From Gallionellaceae bacterium UBA6222 (GTDB lineage: Bacteria; Pseudomonadota; Gammaproteobacteria; Burkholderiales; Gallionellaceae), in contig DISA01000027.1 in NCBI GenBank assembly GCA_002421915.1, forward strand, positions 1 through 5,127: a stretch of 5,127 bases of DNA. Reading direction: 5' to 3'. How positions within the stretch are numbered: the stretch's first letter is position 1; the number at the start of each line of letters is the position of its first letter. Shown here one piece after another: positions 1 through 5,127 of this stretch. The notes beneath the pieces are model-generated. The model had not been told where the DNA came from. It searched no databases and was given only the letters and a program-made list of their open reading frames with translations. A program made the position numbers and the translations under genes.

Positions 1-1262
1 TGGCCGCCGCGGTGGAACTGGCCGCACGCGGCATTTCGGTTACGGTATTCGAAAGTGCACAGCAACTTGGCGGCCGCGCGCGCGGCGTGCTTTACCGGGA
101 CACCCAACTCGACAATGGCCAGCACCTCTTGCTTGGCTGCTACCACGAGACACTGCGCCTGATCGAACAGGTCGGCGGCAACATCGAGCAGGATTTTCTG
201 CGCCTGCCACTGCAACTCGATCTGCACGGTCACCTCGAACTTCGCGCCCCGCGCCTGCCCGCTCCGCTCCACCTTCTGGTCGCGCTGCTGGGAGCCGATG
301 GCTTGACCTGGAATGAACGCATCAAGGCTGCGCGCTTCATGCTCGCGTTGCGCAGCATGGATTTCCGCCTGCCGCAGGACATCTCGGTCGCCCAGCTGCT
401 GGCCCGGCACGGCCAGGACGCCGACCTGACGCTCAAGCTGTGGGAGCCGCTGTGCATCGCTGCGCTGAACACACCCGTCCATAAAGCTTCCGCGCAGATT
501 CTGCTCAATGTCCTGCGCGATGCACTGACCCGCAAGCGCGCCGACAGCGATATGCTGCTGCCGCGTATCGATTTCACCGCCCTGTTCCCGCAGCGCGCCG
601 CCGCATATATCCAACAGCATGGCGGCAGGGTACACACCGCGTGCGGCATCAAAACCATCATCCCAAAGGGTGAGGTGTTCGAACTCCGCACTGCAAATGA
701 CGTGTACACCTTCAGCCATATCATCTGTGCCGCACCGCCTGCCGTTGCCGCAAAACTGCTAAACCCGATTGCCGCACTTGCCACAACCGTAGCGCAGATC
801 ACCGCACTGGAACAGCAGCCGATCTATACCGTCCACCTGCAATATCCGGCCCGTGTTCATTTGCCACACCCAATGATCGGACTGCATCAGCGCACCAGCC
901 AGTGGCTGTTCGACAAGGGGCGCATCGCCGGGCAACACGGCCTGCTCGCCGCCGTCATCAGCGCGGAGGGCATCCATCAGCAATTGAGCGGGGATGAACT
1001 GGCACAAAAAATCATCACCGAACTGCGCACGGAATTCGGCATCGTTCAACAGCCGCAATGGTGCAAAGTCATCGCCGAAAAACGCGCCACCTTCTGTTGC
1101 ACGCCCGGCCTGCAACGCCCTGCACAACAGACATCAATTCACAGGCTGCTGCTGGCGGGTGACTACACCGCAGGCGATTACCCGGCCACGCTGGAGGGCG
1201 CGATAATGAGCGGTGTCCGTGCTGCCGCCATGACGGTGCAAGACAGTCCGCACCGCTTGTGA
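1..1262 (+). CDS. hpnE: Hydroxysqualene dehydroxylase HpnE (squalene-associated FAD-dependent desaturase), 5'-truncated
   Basis: This is a flavin-dependent amine-oxidase/phytoene-desaturase-type protein. HpnE family members carry out the last step of the HpnC-HpnD-HpnE route, reducing hydroxysqualene to squalene, the precursor of hopanoids. The frame is open from base 3 to the TGA at 1260-1262, giving 419 visible residues. The gene runs off the left edge, so the glycine-rich start of the FAD-binding Rossmann fold is missing, probably only some 15-20 residues. What remains of that fold is visible: the strand ending in VFES (the acidic residue that normally contacts the FAD ribose), then LGGRARG, then LDNGQHLLLGCYHET, which is typical of HpnE. 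Near the C-terminus, LLLAGDYTAGDYPATLEGAI followed by SGVRAA is the second FAD-contacting motif of the family. GTG at 12 is an internal valine codon, not a start. HpnC and HpnD would be expected upstream, outside the window. Generic phytoene desaturase is the alternative, but the C-terminal motif and the length favour HpnE. Confidence 0.87.
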   Translation, partial: AAAVELAARGISVTVFESAQQLGGRARGVLYRDTQLDNGQHLLLGCYHETLRLIEQVGGNIEQDFLRLPLQLDLHGHLELRAPRLPAPLHLLVALLGADGLTWNERIKAARFMLALRSMDFRLPQDISVAQLLARHGQDADLTLKLWEPLCIAALNTPVHKASAQILLNVLRDALTRKRADSDMLLPRIDFTALFPQRAAAYIQQHGGRVHTACGIKTIIPKGEVFELRTANDVYTFSHIICAAPPAVAAKLLNPIAALATTVAQITALEQQPIYTVHLQYPARVHLPHPMIGLHQRTSQWLFDKGRIAGQHGLLAAVISAEGIHQQLSGDELAQKIITELRTEFGIVQQPQWCKVIAEKRATFCCTPGLQRPAQQTSIHRLLLAGDYTAGDYPATLEGAIMSGVRAAAMTVQDSPHRL

Positions 1263-1290
1263 TAAGTTGTGCGACAAATCAATCCCTGCC

Positions 1291-1295
1291 GGAGG
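1291..1295 (+). promoter_or_regulatory. Shine-Dalgarno site deciding the start of the cNMP-domain gene
   Basis: GGAGG lies 5 nt before the GTG at 1301. It is the strongest Shine-Dalgarno match near this gene. An earlier in-frame GTG at 1259, which overlaps the hpnE stop as GTGA, has no purine-rich site in front of it. The 1301 start is therefore preferred. Confidence 0.75.
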
Positions 1296-1300
1296 TTACT

Positions 1301-1798
1301 GTGGACGAGTTAGATGCCATCCAGACCAGTCTCGCCAGTTTCACGCAGCGCCTGGACGAAGTTGCCCTGAACCAGTTCAACGAGATGCGCAAGTGTTCTT
1401 TCTTTGACCCGATTCCCAGTGAAGCACTGCAATCGATTGCCAGATTGACCTCGATCAAAACCTTCAAAAACGGGGAAAAGATCACCGCCGAAGGGGACGA
1501 GATCAATGTTTTCTACGTCATTCTTTTCGGCAAGGCGAGTGTGCATGCGCGCAACAACGAGGTTGCCGTGCTTCACAGCGGGGAATGTATCGGTGAGGCG
1601 GCCTTTTTTGCCACCGAGGCAACCTCCCGCTCTGCGACCGTCATTGCCGAAGGTGAAGTGATTGCAGCCGAGATCAGAAAATCAGACATCAAATCACTGG
1701 ATGGAGAGGAAATGACTTATATGGACAAGGCCCTGATGAATGCCCTGTTCCGCAAATTGCAACATGCCAATCGGAAGATTGAGGAGTTATTGCGCTGA
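1301..1798 (+). CDS. Small cyclic nucleotide-binding-domain protein (Crp/cAMP-sensor fold, no DNA-binding domain)
   Basis: The protein has 165 residues and starts at GTG 1301 behind a good GGAGG site. Residues 1-30 look helical. Residues about 34-130 form a cNMP-binding beta-roll: FFDPIPSEALQSIA is the usual lead-in helix, FKNGEKITAEGDEINVFYVI matches the early strands, and a phosphate-binding-cassette-like segment follows at 98-114. In that segment GE (98-99) and the arginine in SRSATV (R110) occupy the positions that contact the ribose and phosphate in cAMP- or cGMP-binding members. A charged helix (about 136-165, ending KIEELLR) closes the protein. There is no helix-turn-helix, kinase, channel or other output domain and no signal peptide, so it is probably a cytosolic sensor that acts on a partner. 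It follows hpnE by 38 nt and precedes the ParA gene by 4 nt, so co-transcription is likely. The fold assignment is firm. Actual ligand binding and the partner are inferred. Confidence 0.85.
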   Translation: MDELDAIQTSLASFTQRLDEVALNQFNEMRKCSFFDPIPSEALQSIARLTSIKTFKNGEKITAEGDEINVFYVILFGKASVHARNNEVAVLHSGECIGEAAFFATEATSRSATVIAEGEVIAAEIRKSDIKSLDGEEMTYMDKALMNALFRKLQHANRKIEELLR

Positions 1799-1802
1799 AC
1801 CC

Positions 1803-2573
1803 ATGAGCATCATCGCGGTATTCAATCAAAAAGGCGGTGTCGGCAAGACCACCACGGCGCTCAATCTGGCTGCCGCATTGCAGCAGAGCGGCCGCGGTCC
1901 CTGTGCTCTCGACCTCGATCCGCAGGCGCAGTTCACTTCGATTTCCAAAGTCAGCGTGCGTTCCGGTGATGACACGCTGCTGTCCCTGTTTCAACGGAAT
2001 CGCCCCTTGCACGAACTGCTGCAAGCCTCCACTTCCGGTTTTCCCATTATTCCCTCGCACACCGAACTGGCCAAGGTGGATGTCCTGTTCGGCAAGGGAT
2101 TCAACGTGGTGAACCGCCTCCACACCGCACTGCGGGGGGGTGATCTTGGGACAAGTCAGGGAATGCCACTGGTCATGGATTGCAGCCCGATGATCGGCGT
2201 ACTATCCCTGAATGCGATCTTCGCCTGCAACGGTCTGGTCGTGCCGATCTCCGCCGACCATCTTTCCCTGCAGGGGGCGCTGCACATCGAAAAGACATTA
2301 AACGCACTGGAGCCGGTGCTCAAGCGCCACGTCAAACGGCGTTACCTGCTGACCCGCTTCGACCGCCGCCGCCGCATGGCGTGGGAAGTGCTGGAAAAAG
2401 CACAAACCTGTTTCGGCACCGATGTGTGCCGTACCTGTATCACTGAAAATGTGAGTCTGGCGGAAAGCCCGGCGCTCAACAAAACCGTGTTCGAGTATGC
2501 ACCCGGCAGTCGCGGTGCGCGTGATTACACGGATTTGTTGCAGGAGTTGCTCGAGAGCGGCTTTATCGAATGA
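1803..2573 (+). CDS. ParA/Soj-family (MinD-like) P-loop ATPase, no adjacent ParB
   Basis: This is a deviant-Walker ATPase of the ParA family. Members form ATP-dependent dimers that bind DNA or membrane and position chromosomes, plasmids or protein complexes. The protein has 256 residues. Walker A is KGGVGKTT at 10-17, including the signature lysine K10 and K15. Walker A' is DLDPQ at 37-41. Walker B is LVMDCSP at 123-129 with D126. The C-terminal part keeps the usual RTCITENVSLAESPALNK and SRGARDY blocks, so the enzyme appears complete and active. The ATG at 1803 is chosen because the protein then begins MSIIAVFNQKGGVGKT, as ParA proteins do. Upstream in-frame codons belong to the preceding gene. 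The gap to that gene is 4 nt. The nearest purine-rich stretch (GAGGAG, 1781-1786) is 16 nt away, so translation probably depends on coupling. No ParB, parS-like repeat or other partner is visible. Unusual points are a CX5CX2C set (C203, C209, C212) and a run of seven G at 2134-2140 that keeps the frame. It could serve chromosome or plasmid segregation, or positioning of some other cargo. Confidence 0.9.
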   Translation: MSIIAVFNQKGGVGKTTTALNLAAALQQSGRGPCALDLDPQAQFTSISKVSVRSGDDTLLSLFQRNRPLHELLQASTSGFPIIPSHTELAKVDVLFGKGFNVVNRLHTALRGGDLGTSQGMPLVMDCSPMIGVLSLNAIFACNGLVVPISADHLSLQGALHIEKTLNALEPVLKRHVKRRYLLTRFDRRRRMAWEVLEKAQTCFGTDVCRTCITENVSLAESPALNKTVFEYAPGSRGARDYTDLLQELLESGFIE

Positions 2574-2576
2574 GCC

Positions 2577-2789
2577 TCATTTGGAGATCAGTGTAATGAT
2601 CTCTTCCATTGAGACAGTATGTTGCGACCTGATTTCATCAGCGCCCCGCATCTCGCATGTCAACACCTCGCAGTGATGATACATCTGGCGCAGCTTGCGC
2701 TCCGCTTCGGCCTGATCGCTCGCACCGATCACCACACTGACGATGTGCTGTCCGTCACGGGTCCGGATTGAGAAATTGAATTTCTGCAC
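2577..2789 (-). CDS. Uncharacterised 70-residue protein downstream of rlmB
   Basis: I do not recognise this protein by family. It reads from a GTG at 2789-2787 to a TGA at 2579-2577. The start is supported by its place 6 nt after the rlmB stop and by GGGAG (2804-2800) 10 nt upstream, inside the last rlmB codons. The predicted layout is a short strand (KFNFSIRTR, 3-11), a turn (DG), a second strand (HIVSVVIGA, 15-23), an amphipathic helix (QAEAERKLRQMYHHC, 26-40), a third strand (EVLTCEMR, 41-48), and a charged tail with a short helix (SMEEIITLI, 60-68). It is soluble, without signal peptide or membrane segment. Two cysteines (C40, C45) and the adjacent histidines H38-H39 are notable but do not form a clear metal site. 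The regular strand/helix pattern and the tight spacing argue for a real gene. A link to rRNA or RNA metabolism is suggested only by its neighbours. Confidence 0.75.
   Translation of the reverse strand: MQKFNFSIRTRDGQHIVSVVIGASDQAEAERKLRQMYHHCEVLTCEMRGADEIRSQHTVSMEEIITLISK
2584..2603. terminator. Possible hairpin at the convergent gene junction
   Basis: GAGATCA (2584-2590) and TGATCTC (2597-2603) form a perfect 7-bp inverted repeat around a 6-nt loop, starting 11 nt after the ParA stop. CTCA (2576-2579) and TGAG (2610-2613) can pair outside it across an internal loop. On neither strand is it followed by a good T run, so it is at best a weak terminator or a 3'-end stabilising structure. It lies inside the last codons of the opposite-strand gene, so it may also be chance. 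Confidence 0.3.
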
Positions 2790-2795
2790 TGTGCG

Positions 2796-3545
2796 TCAGC
2801 TCCCGGCCTTCAGCTTTCGTGCACGCCGAGCTTCATACAAACAGATACCGGTGCTGACCGAAACATTGAGGCTTTCCACGCTGCCCGACATCGGTATGCG
2901 CGCCAGCTGGTCGCAGGTCTCCCTGGTCAGGCGACGCATCCCCTCCCCCTCCGCACCGAGCACCAGCGCCAGCGCCCCGGTCTGCTTCGTCTCATACAGA
3001 CTCGTCTCCGCCTCGCCATCCAAACCGATGACCCAGATATCGCGTTCTTTCAGCTCGCGCAGGGTACGTGCCAGATTGGTGACCGTAATGTAGGGCACAG
3101 TTTGCGCCGCACCGCAGGCGACCTTTTCTACCGTGGCATTGATACCGACTGCGCGATCCTTCGGCGCAATCACCGCATGCACCCCGAAGGCATCGGCACT
3201 GCGCAGGCAAGCGCCCAGATTGTGCGGATCCTGCACCCCGTCCAGCACCAGCAACAGCGGCGGTTCGGTCAGCGTGTCCAGCACATCGTCCAGATGCTGC
3301 ACTTTTTGCGCCGCATTCACCCGCGCCGCCACGCCCTGATGGCGCGTATTGCCCGCCATCCCGTCCAGCCGTTTGCCATCCGCATGAATGACGCGCACGC
3401 CGCTGCTCTCGGCCAGCTTGAGCAGGTCGCGCGCGCGCGGATCCTTGCGTTGCGGATCGATATAAATTTCAAACACACTGTCCGCGTTCTGCCGCAGGCG
3501 GGCGTTCACCGCGTGAAAGCCGTGGATGATGCGCGACTCAGCCAT
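2796..3545 (-). CDS. rlmB: 23S rRNA (guanosine-2251-2'-O)-methyltransferase RlmB
   Basis: RlmB is a SPOUT (TrmH/SpoU) methyltransferase that uses S-adenosylmethionine to methylate the 2'-O of G2251 in the P-loop of 23S rRNA. The protein has 249 residues, close to the roughly 243 of the E. coli enzyme. Residues 1-80 form the N-terminal substrate-binding domain (IIHGFHAVNARL, then RHQGVAARV at 68-76). The catalytic knot follows: motif 1 is DPHNLGACLR at 106-115 with N109 and R115, motif 2 is LGAEGEGM at 196-203, and motif 3 is IPMSGSVESLNVSVSTG at 217-233. All family motifs are intact. The ATG at 3545 is chosen because it gives the family N-terminus (MAESRIIHGFHAV). The frame stays open upstream to 3620, but that part lies inside rnr and resembles nothing in RlmB. 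The start overlaps the rnr stop by 8 nt (ATGGCTGA), so the two are probably translationally coupled. The neighbouring rnr gene matches the arrangement known in E. coli. Confidence 0.96.
   Translation of the reverse strand: MAESRIIHGFHAVNARLRQNADSVFEIYIDPQRKDPRARDLLKLAESSGVRVIHADGKRLDGMAGNTRHQGVAARVNAAQKVQHLDDVLDTLTEPPLLLVLDGVQDPHNLGACLRSADAFGVHAVIAPKDRAVGINATVEKVACGAAQTVPYITVTNLARTLRELKERDIWVIGLDGEAETSLYETKQTGALALVLGAEGEGMRRLTRETCDQLARIPMSGSVESLNVSVSTGICLYEARRARKLKAGS
2800..2804 (-). promoter_or_regulatory. Probable ribosome binding site of the 70-residue gene
   Basis: On the - strand GGGAG lies 10 nt before the GTG start and overlaps the final codons of rlmB. Ribosomes finishing rlmB would stop right over it, which fits translational coupling. 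The match is modest. Confidence 0.4.
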
Positions 3546-5127
3546 GGCGTTTGCCCGCCTTGCCGGATTTGCCACCCGCTTTGGTTTTCTTCGGTGTGGC
3601 CGCGCCCCACGCCCCCACATCCGGCTCCCCGTCGCTCGGCGCGCTTTCCAGCACGAAATCGATCTTGGTGCTTTCCATATCGACGCGCACCACTTTCACC
3701 CGCACGCGGTCGCCGAGGCGGTAACGCTTGCCGCTGCGCTCGCCCAGCATCTGGTGCTTGGCCGGATCGAAATGGTAATAGTCGGCACCCAGTTCGGAGA
3801 CGTGCACCAGGCCTTCCACATACAGACCGTCCAGCGAAACGAACAGACCAAAACCGGTGACCGACGAGATGCTGCCGTCGAACACACTGCCCAGATGGTC
3901 GCGCATGAAGAAGCATTTGAGCCAGGCTTCCACATCGCGCGTGGCATCATCCGCGCGGCGCTCGGTCTGCGAACAATGCACGCCGAGCTCCGCCCATTTG
4001 AGTTGCGGTTTGTACTGTTTCCCTGCCAGCACCGCCTTGATCGCGCGGTGCACCAGCAAGTCTGGATAGCGGCGGATAGGCGAAGTGAAGTGCGCGTAGG
4101 CTTCATAGCCGAGGCCGAAGTGGCCCAGATTCTCCGGTGCATACACCGCCTGGCGCAGGGAACGCAGCATCACGGTCTGCAGCAAGCCGTAATCGGGACG
4201 GCCCTTGATCTGCTTGAGCAGCTTGGAATAGTCGCCTGCCTGCGGATCATCACCACCACCCAGTTGCAAACCAAACTCTTTAAAAAACTCACGCACCGCT
4301 TCCAGCTTCTCCGGTGTAGGGCCCTCGTGTACTCGGTACAGCACCGGATGCGCATGCTCTTTCAGAAAAGCCGCCGCGCATACATTGGCTGCCAGCATGC
4401 ATTCCTCGATCAGCTTGTGCGCATCATTGCGCACCACCGGCACGATTTTCTCGATCTTGCCCTGATCGTTGAAGATCATCTGCGTCTCGACCGTTTCGAA
4501 ATCGATGGCGCCGCGCTTCGCGCGTGCCTGCAACAAAACCTGGAATAACCTGTAAAGATTATTGATATGCGGCAACACGGCAGCGTATTCGCGCGCATTC
4601 GCACCCTGCGGGTTCTCCAGCATGTCGGCGACCTTGGTATAAGTCAGGCGGGCGTGGGAAAACATCACCGAGGGATAGAAGCGGTGCTGCAGAATCTCGC
4701 CGGAGGCGGATATCTGCATATCGCACACCATACACAGTCGCTCGACATTCGGATTCAAAGAACACAGACCGTTGGACAGCTCTTCCGGCAGCATCGGAAT
4801 CACCCGGCGCGGGAAATACACCGAGTTGCCGCGATTGATCGCCTCGCGGTCCAGCGCATCCCCCGATTTCACATATGCACTCACGTCGGCGATAGCGACC
4901 ACCAGACGAAAATCCTTGCCGTTCAGTTCGCAATACACCGCATCGTCGAAATCGCGCGCGGTCTCACCGTCGATAGTCACCAGCGGCAGATTTGCCACGC
5001 TTTCGCGTCCGGCGTAATCAGCGGCTTTCACTTTAGAAGAAAAAGCCTCGGCCTGATGTTTTGCATCAGACGGAAATTCGTTGGGCAGATCATGCTTGCG
5101 CAGCGCGATCTCGATCTCCATGCCCGG
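3538..5127 (-). CDS. rnr: Ribonuclease R (RNB-family 3'-5' exoribonuclease), 5'-truncated
   Basis: RNase R is a processive 3'-to-5' hydrolytic exonuclease that degrades structured RNA, takes part in rRNA quality control and turns over mRNAs released by trans-translation. The 529 visible residues cover the RNB catalytic domain, the S1 domain and the tail. The N-terminal cold-shock domains, about 230-250 residues, lie beyond the right edge. Counting from the methionine at 5121, the metal-binding site is IDGETARDFDDAV (50-62) with all four aspartates D51, D57, D59 and D60. SHARLTY at 155-161 follows a conserved tyrosine-containing stretch. HFTSPIRRYPDL (344-355) carries the conserved arginines of the active-site channel. 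The S1 domain spans about 409-492 (GSVFDGSISSVTGFGLFVSL to KIDFVLES). The C-terminal tail is short (about 35 residues) and basic (PKKTKAGGKSGKAGKRHG), whereas the E. coli tail is longer. RNase II is excluded by the sequence type, the basic tail and the rlmB neighbour. The methionine at 5121 is internal (preceded by Pro-Gly), not the start. Confidence 0.96.
   Translation of the reverse strand, partial: PGMEIEIALRKHDLPNEFPSDAKHQAEAFSSKVKAADYAGRESVANLPLVTIDGETARDFDDAVYCELNGKDFRLVVAIADVSAYVKSGDALDREAINRGNSVYFPRRVIPMLPEELSNGLCSLNPNVERLCMVCDMQISASGEILQHRFYPSVMFSHARLTYTKVADMLENPQGANAREYAAVLPHINNLYRLFQVLLQARAKRGAIDFETVETQMIFNDQGKIEKIVPVVRNDAHKLIEECMLAANVCAAAFLKEHAHPVLYRVHEGPTPEKLEAVREFFKEFGLQLGGGDDPQAGDYSKLLKQIKGRPDYGLLQTVMLRSLRQAVYAPENLGHFGLGYEAYAHFTSPIRRYPDLLVHRAIKAVLAGKQYKPQLKWAELGVHCSQTERRADDATRDVEAWLKCFFMRDHLGSVFDGSISSVTGFGLFVSLDGLYVEGLVHVSELGADYYHFDPAKHQMLGERSGKRYRLGDRVRVKVVRVDMESTKIDFVLESAPSDGEPDVGAWGAATPKKTKAGGKSGKAGKRHG

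Noticed and set aside
230..802. Open frame (190 codons) on the - strand opposite hpnE
   Set aside because: The translation is Ser/Ala/Arg-rich and low in complexity, typical of an antisense shadow; hpnE on the + strand has clear family motifs.
1259..1300. Earlier GTG start of the cNMP-domain gene, overlapping the hpnE stop as GTGA
   Set aside because: The overlap looks like a coupling site, but no Shine-Dalgarno sequence precedes it, whereas GGAGG stands 5 nt before the in-frame GTG at 1301. The extra 14 residues resemble no part of the fold.
1740..1802. Upstream in-frame extension of the ParA gene
   Set aside because: These 21 codons lie inside the end of the preceding gene, and ParA proteins begin just before the Walker A motif, as the ATG at 1803 gives.
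3546..3620. Upstream in-frame extension of rlmB
   Set aside because: The extra 25 residues are an Arg/Pro-rich reading of the rnr tail; the RlmB family N-terminus starts at the ATG at 3545.
3102..3860. Open frame (252 codons) on the + strand opposite rlmB and the 3' end of rnr
   Set aside because: The translation is rich in Arg, His and Pro, has no domain, and mirrors rlmB codons; it is a shadow frame.
3526..4548. Long open frame (340 codons) on the + strand opposite rnr
   Set aside because: It lies wholly antisense to rnr and rlmB sequence with intact family motifs, has no recognisable domain, and is the kind of open frame that GC-rich codon use produces on the opposite strand.

Overview
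The window looks like an ordinary chromosomal segment from a moderately GC-rich Gram-negative bacterium, most likely a betaproteobacterium. This placement rests on three things: an HpnE-type squalene/hopanoid enzyme, the gamma/betaproteobacterial pairing of rnr with rlmB, and close overall resemblance of the RlmB and RNase R proteins to their proteobacterial counterparts. A group such as Nitrosomonadales is plausible, but that is an impression and was not tested.

The layout is two convergent gene blocks that fill the window. On the + strand, bases 1-2573 carry the 3' part of hpnE (hydroxysqualene dehydroxylase), then a small stand-alone cyclic-nucleotide-binding-domain protein (1301-1798), then a ParA/Soj-type ATPase (1803-2573). 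The last two are only 4 nt apart and are probably translated together. On the - strand, read from the right edge, bases 5127-2577 carry the 3' two thirds of rnr (RNase R), then rlmB (23S rRNA Gm2251 methyltransferase, overlapping rnr by 8 nt), then an unrecognised 70-residue protein starting 6 nt after rlmB. The two blocks meet tail to tail with only 3 nt between stop codons (2574-2576). A small inverted repeat lies just inside the 3' end of the - strand gene.

The rnr-rlmB block concerns RNA decay and ribosome maturation. The small third gene may belong to the same transcript, but its function is unknown. The hpnE block joins isoprenoid (squalene) synthesis to two regulatory or positioning-type proteins whose relation to squalene is not obvious. 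No ParB partner, DNA-binding effector or nucleotide cyclase is visible beside the ParA/cNMP-domain pair.

I saw no RNA gene, insertion sequence, CRISPR array or convincing promoter. There is no gene-free stretch longer than about 40 bases. The window is mostly housekeeping. The best candidates for something less described are the cNMP-domain/ParA pair and the 70-residue protein after rlmB.
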